Assembly: GCF_050947875.1 (NCBI RefSeq)
Contig: NC_134568.1
Coordinates: 201,553,043-201,617,042, forward strand
Direction: 5' to 3'
Length of the DNA: 64,000 nt
Source: Dermacentor variabilis
Lineage: Eukaryota; Arthropoda; Arachnida; Ixodida; Ixodidae
Below are positions 1-10,904 of the stretch, piece by piece (positions within the stretch are counted from its first letter, which is position 1; each line of letters starts with the position of its first letter). The notes beneath the pieces are model-generated. The model saw nothing but the letters and a program-made list of their open reading frames with translations. It searched no databases and was not told where the DNA came from. A program made the position numbers and the translations under genes.

Positions 1-628
1 GAACGCTGATGTATTTCAGCTTGTAAATCACCCGTATAACGGCGCATTTTAGCGACAAGTAGCATAGCTTCGTCATTACGAATAGTTTATGTGCTTACGT
101 ATCCTTTCATGGAGAACGAGAATGGGCATTTCACGGGTGAGGGGTCAAACGTTTTTCACGCCGATTTCCAGGCAACTTGCCTGGGATCCTAATAATGTGT
201 GAATCATGAGAATGACGCTTAAATGCAATTTAGAAGAGAGCGGGGGTGCTGCAAGAGCCATATTTCCTAAATACATAGCGCTTTCGACGGAATGTTTCAC
301 AGCGAAGCTCTTAAAGGTAGTTTCGCGACCATCGTCATGCAGCGGTGGAGGCCGGCGCGTGGGACGGTGCGGTCGGCAGCAAATGTCAATCGAAAAGCAA
401 GGCAGCCTGCGTGGGAGCACCAAAGCGGCCGTATGACAAGTGCGTCGGTGAGAACGCGAATCCGGAAGCCGGTGATGAATCCCCACTAATCACAGCCAGA
501 AACGCAGCCCTACGTAGCCAGGCGGTTGGAACGTGCTGCCAGAGAGCCGGCGTCGGTAGAGCCGGCGTATAATGCAGGTCCAACATACGCCGTATATAAC
601 GACAAGACTTATAGAAACTAAATTCTGA
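1..628. other. Unannotated DNA, no gene seen
   Basis: Short overlapping frames occur on both strands, but none has a recognisable domain, splice-bounded structure or repeat identity. I see nothing I can name here. Confidence 0.5.
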
Positions 629-630
629 GA

Positions 631-670
631 CTTTTACGTGCTAAAACCACCGTCTAATTATGAGTCACGA
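631..670 (-). repeat. Fragment of tRNA-headed SINE (3' body)
   Basis: The stretch matches the segment reading ttttacgtgctaaaaccac followed by attatgag and cacg that is found in the longer SINE copies near 3.54 kb and 35.87 kb of this window. Only about 40 bp of the body remains, with one or two inserted bases. By comparison with the longer copies the element is read on the minus strand. Confidence 0.55.
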
Positions 671-788
671 CCGAAATCCCCAAGTTACAGCATGCCTTGA
701 TCTGGGCGAGTTCATTCGTCTTGCTGGCAGCGCTATAACAGCGCACAGGGCGAAGACGAAAAGGGACACATGTGACAGTGCAGGCGCA

Positions 789-833
789 ATGATGATGATG
801 ACAATGATGACGATGATGTCCGTCCGTCCGTCC
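789..833. repeat. Imperfect (GAT)n followed by (GTCC)n
   Basis: Simple repeat: about ten GAT-like triplets with two interruptions, then three to four GTCC units. It lies just upstream of a LINE-like 3' tail. Confidence 0.8.
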
Positions 834-870
834 ATCCCCACACTATTGCACATAACCACAATGGGGAGTA

Positions 871-940
871 GCAGGCTAGAGACACGCTCTCCAGGCCGAC
901 CTCTCCTCCTTTCTCTTCATTAAAATCTCCTCTCTCTCAC
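871..940 (+). mobile_element. Probable LINE 3' tail remnant
   Basis: A CCAGGCCGACCTCTCC-type segment, a pyrimidine-rich stretch, a TTCATTAAAA signal and a CT-rich end resemble the 3' ends of the I/R1-like LINEs seen at 4.1 kb and 18.9 kb. No coding part is left. The assignment rests on layout and loose similarity only. Confidence 0.35.
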
Positions 941-1375
941 ACAATGGGGAGACAGGCCAAGGAGCAGGCAGTACATTTAAAATAAAAGGCAATAAAAGAA
1001 TTAAACAAAGGAAACAGAAGAGAAAACATGCATAGTTGCTGATGATGAATGAAACTCAGAATTACCTAGAAAGAAGAATGATAATTTCAAATTAGCGCCG
1101 CAATGTTTATCAGTTGCAAATAAAATTGTACATTACAAAGCAAAGATCGCTGTGGCTGAGTCCGAGGCCTCGATAGTAATAGCCAAGGCTCCGATAGAAA
1201 GGGTAATTGTGTAAGTCAATGAAAGCCTAACTTAGCGAAACAGAGCCTGGACAAGTTTTTTTTTTCTTAGCAGCGACGTTTTGCACACATACTGTCGAAT
1301 GTGCCCCTTCTCGTATTCGTCCACTGCGCTGTCAGAACGCTATCACATATATAGTTATACCTTGTTGACACAAAA

Positions 1376-1415
<40 letters not shown>

Positions 1416-1949
1416 TCATTAGAACTCGGTCGGCCACACTGCCAGCAACTAGGCAGAAATTCATATACTAAAATCGAAGTGGGCTATAATGGCTCAGCTC
1501 AGCTACCTCAGCCCGATATGCGCACACGTTTATAAGACTACGTATATGCAAGCACTTGGGCTGTTCAGCTGCAGAGAGCTGAGGCGCACAGCTGTTGCAT
1601 TTTACACAGGGAGGCTGTCATTGCGCAACTTCCGGCGGCTGGCAACGTACGATAGCAACTTCCCACATATGAACAGCTGGCTGTTTTCGTTTCATTCCGT
1701 TCTAAAGCAGCCGTTCAATCGACACATGTTGCAATCGCTTTTTTTCTTTTTTCCGGCCGACTGGTCTACGAAGAAAATGAGAAAATTCCCTTCACCTGCT
1801 CTTTGTGCATGCGTTTGTGAAAAATGTGCCAAGGTTCACGAAAATGAATAAACAACGCCTGCCCTACGATTAGCAGTTAACATATTGTCGTCGCCTCCAA
1901 CTTATGGCACGCAAGTCTCTTTATACAACATGTTCCTATGGGTGGGCAG
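941..1949. other. Unannotated DNA with one (ATT)n array
   Basis: An uninterrupted (ATT)n array of about 13 units lies at 1377-1415. The remaining DNA is AT-rich and carries no supportable gene. Confidence 0.5.
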
Positions 1950-2640
1950 CGCAACCCGGACGAAGGACGAGAGGAAGTACACAACACGAGCGCAGACTAA
2001 CAACTGGTTTATTATTTCAAGCAACGGACTATAATATACAGAAAATGTAAACACGTGTAAAATGACGTTTACAAGGGTGTTAGCCTATCTTGCCATTCAA
2101 AAAATCAGCTTCTTTATCCTGTAGAGTGATAGAAGGCTGGCTGACGCATGCGCCTGAGTTCACATGCATGAAGTAGGCCTCTACAATCTCGCGGTTAGTT
2201 TGATGCATATTTTTATACAGTATTTCCGTTTGTTCAAACATGGGTTTGCATGAGCAAACTCTACAATGCGCGGCCAGATTCGAACCTGTTTCATTCCTGA
2301 TCGCACCTTGGTGCTCCCTAAGGCGGATGTTAAGGCAGCGTCCCGTCTGCGCAAAGTACATTTTGCCGCACGAAAGTGGGATGACGTAGACCACTCCCAC
2401 CGAGCATGCCACAAGCTGCCCCGAGTGTTTGACGCGGCATGTAGCTTTGGACGCCTGTTTAGGTCTATTGACAAGATTGCAAATCTTGTTTAAGGAGTTC
2501 TTTGCTGAAAAGATTACTTGAACACCATATTTCATGGCTGTCTTTTTTAACCCATGTCCCATCTGATGTACATAAGGGATGACTGCGCACTTTTTAACTT
2601 TTTCGATCTGTCTGAGAAATTCGATCTGAGAAATCGTTGC
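1950..2640 (-). mobile_element. Penelope-like element, 3' fragment
   Basis: This is a minus-strand remnant holding the 3' coding end of a PLE and a terminal sequence at 1950-2079. The terminal part contains GGACGAAGGACGAG and AACACGAGCGCAGACTAAC, which resemble the ends of other PLE copies in the window (6.5, 7.7 and 40.3 kb). The reverse transcriptase is missing, so the copy is 5'-truncated near 2640. I did not find a target-site duplication. Confidence 0.7.
2080..2640 (-). pseudogene. PLE GIY-YIG endonuclease domain remnant
   Basis: The frame is open from about 2640 down to a stop at 2080. It extends some 26 codons upstream of the first methionine (2562) with PLE-like residues (EKVKKCAVIPYVHQMGHG), so that methionine is not a true start. 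The 160-residue part from Met 2562 holds a GIY-YIG nuclease domain of the type that PLEs use for insertion. The first motif reads GVVYVIPLSCGK and the second YFAQTGRC, where the usual YIG is YFA. The conserved arginine (IRLREH) and the acidic residue after REIVEAY are present. Cysteine and histidine residues (AHCRVCSCKP) match the zinc-binding signature of animal PLE nucleases. No reverse transcriptase is attached, so it is a dead fragment even though this stretch is uninterrupted. Confidence 0.75.
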
Positions 2641-3513
2641 ACAAGCGATTGTCTAGCTGCGCTTTATTTCTTTTTCTTACTCGCTTAAACGAGCGCGCAC
2701 CCACACACACGCATGTACGCACGTATACACGCTTGCTTGCTTGCGACTCTTGGGAACACGATTAAAAGCGAGCAACAGAACACGCATTAGGGGCTGCCCG
2801 TGTTTCCATTCGCAACTCCCGTTTCCAGGCCGTCACCGTGAGCAGTAAAGAGGTTGAAATCAAAAGCAGCGATCTCCCGGCTTATGTGATCGCTTCCACC
2901 TAAGCTCGCGTGCCTCGTTTTTGCCGTTCTCCTCCCTGTTCTTCCACTTATATTTTCATTCCTTTCCCGCTGTTGCAAATTTGTCATTCCTTCAGCTCCG
3001 TGCCCTTTTCATCGTCATGGTGTGCGTAAACAAGGTCGCACGTGCTTTAACATGCTCAGCCTTAACGACAAAACTGGCTCCTCTTCCCCTCTCGGCCGGT
3101 AGCAGCTCAGATGTGCAAGATATAAATTTTCTCCTCGATGCGCCGAGGCGATAGCGGCAGCCACTTCGCGCGTTCAGTGAACATCAGAAGTATGGAGGAC
3201 ACCGCACTATGCGGCGGAAGAAAGAAGAAATGAACCCCCCCTCCCCTCTTTCTCTCTCTGTCTCTCTTTCTTGTGGCATTAAAATTCCTTCCGTGGAAGT
3301 TTACTTAAATAGCGCCGAAAAGCAAGAAAAAAGGATATAATAACGGGAACATAGAGCTGCAAATAAATGTTTCCGCGCGCAAAGTCACTATATATCGCGA
3401 AAGGGAACGATGAGGCGCGAAACGAAGGCGACTAACAAGGCAAGAAAAGCAAAAGAAAGTGGGGGGCTCATAACGGTCCCTGCATTTGCAATCAATGCGG
3501 AGAACAAAGGCCT
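2641..3513. other. Unannotated DNA
   Basis: Includes CA-rich, CTTG-rich and CT-rich low-complexity patches (about 2700-2745 and 3237-3270). No gene or repeat family is recognised. Confidence 0.5.
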
Positions 3514-3723
3514 CAAAGATTTATTTTTTAATTTTTATTATGGGGGTTTTACGTGTCAAAACCACTTTCGGATTATGAGGCACGCCGTAGTGGAGGACTC
3601 CGGAAATTTCGACCACCTGGGGTTCTTTAACGTGAACCTAAATCTAAGTACACGGGTGTTTTCGCATTTCGCCCCCATCGACATGCGGCCGCCGTGGCAG
3701 GGATCCGATCCCGCCCCAAAGAT
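3514..3723 (-). mobile_element. tRNA-headed SINE, head-truncated copy
   Basis: The body is read on the minus strand. A B-box-like GGGATCGGATCCC near 3701-3713 is followed by GCGGCCGCATGTCGATGGGG, GAAAACACCCGTG, the ACCCCAGGTGG block, TCCGGAGTCC and an AT-rich tail at about 3521-3540. This is the SINE body that I recognise as common in ixodid ticks; it may be the family called Ruka, but I cannot check that. CAAAGAT at 3514-3520 and 3717-3723 is a candidate 7-bp target duplication. The upstream half of the tRNA head (A box) is missing. Confidence 0.7.
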
Positions 3724-4076
3724 GGCGCGTCGCTGAAAACGGGCGGCGGCCGCAATTGGCCGCACCAGAATACGTGCGCCACACACAGCTTATTACGGGC
3801 CCTGTGGAGCCAGCGGCGGCGTCTTTTACGTCGCAGATTAGATGCAATCGACTAAAGCTTGAAATGCCTCGATTCTGGCCGTCTGTCCCGCTGACGAATA
3901 CGCAACAGCTTACTGAAAAAAATATACATATATAAACGAGTCATCGAATACCGCTGCAGGACCGTATATTTACCCCTGTAGGATTTAACTTTTGGTCACA
4001 CGGCTCCAAGTGCCGCAAGTGCTTGCCAGGGACAGTCGTGCGCATCGTGGAAGGATGCTTCGAACACCTCTCGAAT
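3724..4076. other. Unannotated DNA
   Basis: GC-rich at first (3724-3850) and AT-rich after. No gene seen. Confidence 0.5.
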
Positions 4077-4225
4077 AGGTTTCCATTTTTTTTCCTCTTC
4101 TTCTTCTTTCTCCTTTTATTCCCTTTACCCCTTTCCCCAGGACAGGGTAGCCATCCGGTACTTACACTGGCTAACCTCCCTGTCTTTCCTCCCCTTTATC
4201 TCCTCCTCCTCTCGAATAGGGCTCG
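4077..4225 (+). mobile_element. I/R1-like LINE 3'-UTR fragment
   Basis: A pyrimidine tract leads into CCCCAGGACAGGGTAGCC, then CTGGCTAACCTCCCTGTC and another pyrimidine tract. The same order occurs at 18.85-18.96 kb downstream of a recognisable LINE C-terminus. This copy therefore looks like a severely 5'-truncated insertion of the same family, with no coding sequence left. Confidence 0.55.
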
Positions 4226-5445
4226 ACGGCGGCTTACCTCTGTGCTCGCATTTGGCCATCGAAACTCCCCCATGCATTGTGCCACTGAGCTTCTACACTA
4301 TTAAAATACGCAAAGAAACAACTGCAAAAAATATAGGCTAGTGGGCTATAATATCGCAGCTGCTCTAAGCTAATCCGAAGACGATGACTATATATATAAA
4401 GGCGTCGCTGTTGTCACGAATAAAGCTCTGGGACATGTCCATTATGGTAATGACTTTCCATGAAGTGTGCTGTGAAAGCGCCTGAACAGGTTCGCCCACG
4501 TCATTTCAGGCACTCCGTCATTAAATGGAACGATTGCGCAGAGCCCTTCGACGATGACAGTCAATCATAACTACTAAATGACTTGACAAATAACGCACTT
4601 TTTTGTGCAGATACAAGGTATTGCACTTTTCGCGTGACAGGGCTAGGGCGCTCGCCAAAGAAAGCTTACGTTTTAATAGCACGTGCGCATCAAAGAGCTA
4701 CAAAGTTGCCGTTCGGCGACGAACGCGCCCCGCAACTTTACTTGCGAAACAGCACGCGCCCTTAGCACCGGCGTTTTATCGCAAGTCCGACCTTCGCCCT
4801 CGAAAATCAGCCTCGAAAACGGGCGAAAGAGGCAACGAAAGCTATGCGCTTCAAAAAAGAAAAAAAAAAGAAAAGAGAAAAAGAAGATAAAAAAGGAAGA
4901 AAAGAAAGAAATACTTTAAATTACGACGAAAGTAAGCGTCTGTGAACTTACTGAGGAGGATAAGCTGCGGAGGGTAAATTACACGCGGGACGAAAGATGC
5001 AACGGAAGCGGCAGCCGGCCGCCACACGCGGTGTGTACAAGGCGACTTCCCGAGGCCGGCGCGCGCCGTTCCACGACCGCACGGCTTCGTGGCAGCAGTG
5101 ACCGACCCGCTCGTTCGCGGCCACTAATTGGGGCGACGACGCGCTGACGGGCGCTGCTGCCGCCGGGTGATCGCGCTGGGCCCGAGGCGCGCGACACCAG
5201 ATTAACGAGCCTCGGTCAGAGCGCTAATGAAGAAGACCGCAGATCCGCGTCGCAGGCACGCCCGCGTGTCCACACTCGCCGCCGGACGCTCACGTGCACA
5301 CCTGTGGCTCTTGCTGGCTACGCGGAATAGGCACCCGCCTCGACAGTGTGTGCTCAATATCGGCGATTACAGATGAGCGGCGTCGATATGCGAGCCGTAA
5401 CACAAATTGCAGCTCTGGTCTCTATTGGACGCTTCTCGAATATCG
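4226..5445. other. Unannotated DNA; A/G tract and CpG-dense patch
   Basis: Contains an A/G-rich run at about 4852-4915 and a CpG-dense patch at about 4980-5290. No exon or promoter can be assigned with confidence. Confidence 0.45.
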
Positions 5446-5449
5446 CTAC

Positions 5450-6173
5450 TGTTGCGACTGGGGGTATGGAATTCACTTTGCTTGTGGAGGAGTGAGGACG
5501 ATATTCAGGACGGTTGACAGACACGTTTATATTTGCATATTTACAAGAAAATTCAAAGTAATACAGGAAAGGTCCATCATGAAGTTGTAGCAGCCGATCA
5601 CTTCCGCCGTCCGTTGCTCCTTTTATGCCCTGCGTAGTCATTGTTCACGTTCCCCCAATCCGGCGTCAGGAGACCGATGACACCAGGTCCCACCAATCCG
5701 GTGGTCGGTTGCCCTTTCCCTCCGAAGGGAACTTTGTCGGAAACGCACGCATCGTACACTGGCTCCGTCCCCGGCGTGGTCATACCAATTTGGGCGGCTG
5801 ACAGGTGATGGCCGTATCATTGCACTGACCGCGTCTCAGGCGTGGACATGCCAATTCGTGCGGCTGACAAGTGTTATCCGTATCCTTGCTAATTGCTCAA
5901 ACCTCTCCTGAACGAGGTACTCCCGGGCTGGTCATAAATCATCCGTTTTGAGAACCATTTTGACGAGGCCGTCGGCCTGTTCCCCGTAACCGCGCGAGCC
6001 CCGACCGGAGGGTGTCGCGGGATGAACGGCCGATCACAACAGCCCGTCCACCGCCAGGAAGAGGGCTCCCAAGGGGGCAGCTCATCGATGCCCCTTGAAG
6101 AGGCCTTGGCCGCTCAGCAGACTCCGGCTTTAAGTCCCGGGCTTGCCGGGGGATCGAACAGCTGATCACAACA
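5450..6173 (-). mobile_element. Solo LTR, Gypsy-type, with CTAC duplication
   Basis: A 724-bp unit begins TGTTG and ends CAACA when read on either strand, the usual LTR termini. It is flanked by CTAC at 5446-5449 and CTAC at 6174-6177, a 4-bp target-site duplication typical of Gypsy/Ty3-type integration. On the minus strand a TATA-like CATAAAAGG (around 5619-5628) precedes an AATATA polyadenylation-like signal (around 5528-5533), so the LTR is probably read leftward. No gag-pol sequence lies on either side. It therefore looks like the product of LTR-LTR recombination. Small inserted bases aside, the termini and duplication are intact. Confidence 0.8.
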
Positions 6174-6177
6174 CTAC

Positions 6178-6477
6178 TAAAGCGTGCGCTTAAGTGAGCC
6201 ACGCAACATCCAAGCCATACATCGGGAGAGCGACGCATGCCGCGATGTCATTTAACCTAAAAATCCAAGTTTTATTGTCTGTTAAAACATTATTATTTTA
6301 TCACTTCAGTGGATGATGCACAGTAGGATGTAAATGTGTGGATGAGACATTATGTACGTGAGGGCTTAGGGGTTTCCTCACTGATCCCGCAAGATATCGC
6401 AGGAGAGCTGCTAGTTCGAACCTTCTTGAGCCAATACGTCATGCAGCTCAGCACAATGAGTTGGCGGGCGGAATCCA
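6178..6477. other. Unannotated DNA
   Basis: About 300 bp between the solo LTR and the PLE remnant. Nothing recognised. Confidence 0.5.
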
Positions 6478-7735
6478 TGAATACTTTGTTTAGCGAAAAA
6501 CAACAGACACAAGAAAGACGCCCCCCCCCCCCCCCGCTCAGGACAAGGCGCTACTCTCAACTGACATCATTTTATTGCGTCACTCCTTTACAGACAGCTG
6601 AAACTAGAGGAACATGCGCATGTTTGACTTGCGAACATGTTTCTCTAGAGAAACAGACTAACAACGAACGCTCCGTGACGGTAGCTGAGATTTTAACTCT
6701 GTTCAATGACAATGGCGAAGGTTTAAGTTTCACACGAGCTATCTAGGGGCGGTAAACTCCGGTTTTTAGATTTGCAGCTATCCTTACAAACAGGCCACGC
6801 CTGTTGCATGTACTCGCCACGTGCACGTAAGGAACTTTTACCTTACGCGTCTGCACACTCAAAGACTGTGAAACGCGCCATTGCTTTGATGTGTTTAGAA
6901 TCTTCGTTAATGAAATCTTGTCATCACTCTGCAAACCCGAGTTTCATTGCACAGTTAAATAGGCTGCAGGCTGCTGGTTACCCAAGTGTGGTGGTGACGT
7001 CAGTCTCGGAGGTATTGCTTCAGAAACTGAAAGGGAAGCGGCACAAAAGTAGAAGAAGAGGCCTGAAGTTGTGCCGTATTGCCACAGAGTGGCTCACAAT
7101 CTAAAGAATGTCGCCACTAGATACCAAATTCCGGTAGTGTTTTCTGCTCCTCAGAAACTGTTAACGTTGTGCAGCCGTATTTCTAAAACAAGTAAAAAAA
7201 CCAGATTGTGAAAAGAACCACGCGAAGTTTGTAGATTGCAGCGTCGGTGTGGTTTATAAGGTTCCCTTGTCATGTGGCAATGTGCATGTAGGGCAGTCAG
7301 GCCGCTGTGTTAACGAGCGCCTTAGAGAACATGAGCGATCCATACCAACAGGCACAGGTTCCCATTTGGCTCAGCATTGTAAAATATGCAAGTGCAAACC
7401 CATTTTTTGTGATACCACGATTTTGAAAAAGAGCCGTGACACCACCGCCCGAGAGTTATCGGAAGCATTTTTCATTCAGTCATTGGGGTCACAGTGCATT
7501 AGTGTGCCTTCCTTAACCTTGTACAGCGCTGAATTTGGTTTTTTGGATTCTGTCGCATGAGTGCGCTCTTGGGATCGGATTTTGGTGGCTCCACCGCATG
7601 GTGCTCACTGCGCATGTTCCTGTAGTTTCAGCTGTCTATAAAGGAGTGACGCAATAAAATGATGTCAGTTGAGAGTAGCGCCTTGTCCTGGTCGTCTTTC
7701 TTGCGTCCGTTGTTTTGCGCTAAACAAAGTATTCA
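6478..7735 (+). mobile_element. Penelope-like element with inverted terminal repeats
   Basis: The segments at 6478-6620 and 7609-7735 are inverted copies of each other. Reading inward, both carry GAATACTTTGTTTAGCG, GACAAGGCGCTACTCTC, AACTGACATCATTTTATTG and GGAACATGCGCA. The left arm has an extra run of about 16 C at 6521-6537, and another C run sits just outside the right arm. Between the arms lies the decayed 3' part of a PLE coding region. Inverted terminal repeats (pLTRs) are known for some PLEs. Most of the reverse transcriptase is missing, so this copy is internally or 5' truncated. No target duplication is clear. Confidence 0.8.
6640..7560 (+). pseudogene. PLE RT thumb, connector and GIY-YIG endonuclease remnant
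   Basis: The coding signal is read through at least three frame breaks. At 6640-6745 a frame ends in LFNDNGEGLSFT, matching the end of the PLE reverse transcriptase, and a stop cuts it at 6744. A second frame (about 6748-7100) has LRFLDLQL, LPYASAHSKTVKR and LQKLKGK, the PLE thumb/linker region. A shift near 7075 and another in an A run near 7195 lead to the last frame (7198-7560), a GIY-YIG domain. There VVYKVPLSCG and HVGQSGRC represent the two motifs; the tyrosine of the second motif is replaced by histidine. RLREH and the acidic residue in ARELSEAF are kept. The copy cannot be active. Confidence 0.75.
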
Positions 7736-7841
7736 CGTCCCCCCCCCCCATGCAGCAATGTCACCAAAAACAAAAGCAATATGGTACCCCATTAAGGCGC
7801 CGCCGCATGGCAGAATCGCAACAGCAATCGCAGAAATAATA
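7736..7841. other. C run and PLE-MITE spacer
   Basis: A homopolymer of about 11 C follows the right PLE arm. TAATA at 7837-7841 is the left flank of the next element. Confidence 0.6.
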
Positions 7842-8006
7842 GAGAGTTTAAGTTTAGAGGACGCAAGCGGCTTGCGTACGCAAGAACTAGGGGCCACGGT
7901 ACTGCGCATGCGCAGACCTCCTCGCCTGGGTCTGCGCAGGCGCATTACCGTCGCCCCTAGTTCTTGCGTACGCAAGCCGCTTGCGTCACCCTAAATTTAA
8001 ACTCTC
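7842..8006. mobile_element. Palindromic MITE flanked by TAATA
   Basis: The 165-bp element folds on itself along its whole length. GAGAGTTTAAGTTTAG, CGCAAGCGGCTTGCGTACGC, AAGAACTAGGGGC and CTGCGCAGAC each occur again as their reverse complement, with few mismatches. It is flanked by TAATA at 7837-7841 and 8007-8011, which could be a 5-bp target duplication or a TA duplication in AT-rich context. There is no coding capacity. Its termini resemble those of the 517-bp element at 21143. Confidence 0.8.
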
Positions 8007-8011
8007 TAATA

Positions 8012-8807
<796 letters not shown>

Positions 8808-9666
8808 GCCTTCTACAAAGAGAAGGAGGGGAAGAGGAAAAAGCAACCCAGGCCAAGAATGAAATTCCTCCTTCGGGCTGGAATTGAGATTTCGAGGTCG
8901 ACGCTTGAAAGTTGGCTGCGCACCAATGAATTCGATGCTGTGTTCCTTACGGCGCCGGTATGCTCTCCTCCGGCCCGTGTAGCACCTGCCAGACTGACGA
9001 CAGTCCCGGGCAGGATTGCGCTCTCTCACCCTCTCTCCCTCTCTGTGCGCATATGTTGGTTCTATATTTACGCGGCGCGTTCCGCGTTTGCTTTCCTCGA
9101 GATGGCTTTCCGTGCATGCTAGTGCGGTGAGCCTGCGCGGTTTATTAGCGCCTCCTTTCTCCCGCCTCCCCCGTTCGCTCTGTTCCAACACAATCGCCAT
9201 TCGCGAATCTCGTGCGCGGCAGCACGCCCGCCGCTCACGCGGGCCCACAACACGAGCCGCCGAGGCCACTCGGGCTCTCGACGTGATCGAGCGCAGCGCA
9301 GAAGGACCGAACGCCGTGAACACCACGCCAAGGACCACGAGGGCGCTCGACTGAAGTCAACGCATTGTCAACCGCGGGACACCATCGGCACACTGTGGCA
9401 TTTCGCCGAGAAGTAAGCAGAGGAACAGGAAACAGCAAATACATAGTGGTGCAACACGACACTCTGTTGCGTGTTTTCCTCATGCGGGTTAGCCTTTTGC
9501 CAACCTCCATGGAGCGAACTTTCGCGACGAATTTCACGTGATACAAAATCCAGCGCGAAGCGCCGCCGCGTATTCGTCACACCACCCTCCATGCCATCAA
9601 GAGCGGACGAATGCCACCGACTGTGCTACAGTGCACCACAGTGTTCAGTCAAACCGTGCGGTCGAC
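8808..9666. other. CpG-dense DNA without a recognised gene
   Basis: The 8940-9350 part is GC- and CpG-rich and gives long overlapping frames on both strands. These look like composition artefacts. A promoter or CpG-rich first exon is possible but not shown. Confidence 0.4.
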
Positions 9667-9724
9667 GTGCGTGCGTGCGTGCGTGTGTGTGTGTGTGTAC
9701 GCACGCACGCACGCACGCACGCGC
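9667..9724. repeat. (GTGC)n (GT)n (ACGC)n palindromic simple repeat
   Basis: GTGC units and a GT run are followed directly by ACGC units, so the outer blocks are reverse complements and can form a hairpin or cruciform. Confidence 0.9.
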
Positions 9725-10904
9725 GACACGTCGGTACTTTACCGATACTATCCCTCGTCTGTGACCCTGTGTTTGTTTATGGCTCGCTCCGTTCGTGCGC
9801 AGCTGAGTTTCTCCTATCTGCGTCTGCCTTCGAGCCTGCCCTGCAATTGAGGAAACACGGAAAGCTATTTACGTTACGACGGGCATAGCAATCATAGCCA
9901 AGCGTCACCAACAGTAGCCAAGCGTCAACAACTAAATCTCCCACCGGCGCGCGATCGACGAAAGCCAACCTCTGTGTCCGATTGGTCCACGCACTTCGTC
10001 GAGCGCAACGACTTCCGGTGGCGGCGGTTCGCTGGACGGCGAATATCTGGGAAGAGTGCATCGGCGACGAACAGCCAGTTTTCCGACGTCGGGCGGTGGC
10101 CGCCGAAAGTCGTCGCTTTTTCGCCCAATGGAGGTTAACTTTCCACTTCTTGTCGCGTCGAAACGGCCAAGTTGAATAAAAAAAAGAAGCGCAACGGCGC
10201 ACAGCTTCTGCGGGATACGAAGCGCACCTGCCCCTAACGCGTCTGCACGCACAAGCAGCTCGAGGAACCAATCCGGAAAGACCTGCTTGACGTGCTTATG
10301 CGTCCAAGAGGCGGGTCCTCGCTATGCCGCCGTTTGTTTACCGAGAAACGCAGAATGGCATAGGGCACCGCGGCGAGCGCCATGCCTGCAGTTGTTCTGC
10401 GCGGCGGCAGTATAGTCGCGGCAGTGCCGCCACCTAAGAAACAATCACGCGCGCGTGTTGTGTACAGGGAGGGACGGGCGACTAGCAACGCGAGAAAACA
10501 GGTTAACAGCCATTTGACAGGGGGGACATGCATACGGGAGCAATGCGTAATGGCGATTATAACGATCGCCTTTCAGAGAGAGGCTCCGACAGGAGGTCAC
10601 GGACGACGCGAGCGGAGAGAACAGACAAGCCGCAATGTACCCTGACCCAGATAGGGACGTGACGCGGTCGACGCCGAGGAGCGCTCGCCGGCGCGTCTCA
10701 CCTGCTCGGGAGACTCGAGCGCAGCGTGGCATCATGGCGCGGCCGTGGAGCCCGCCACTGACACCGCGCACGTCTTGGGGCCTATGACAACACGTCGAGG
10801 TAGCCACAGCGAAGCCCATCGCTATAGGCGGGCAACAGCACCTTATTAGCGTCTATAATGATGGCAGCAGCCATCGCTACAGGGTACCAATAGAATTGCG
10901 CCGC
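9725..10904. other. Unannotated GC-rich DNA
   Basis: CpG-rich at 9940-10850. Frames of 100-160 codons overlap on both strands, none with domain features. No splice-bounded exon could be supported. Confidence 0.4.

Noticed and set aside
6478..7735. Cut-and-paste DNA transposon, because of the inverted ends
   Set aside because: The interior encodes RT-thumb and GIY-YIG parts, so inverted pLTRs of a Penelope-like element fit better.
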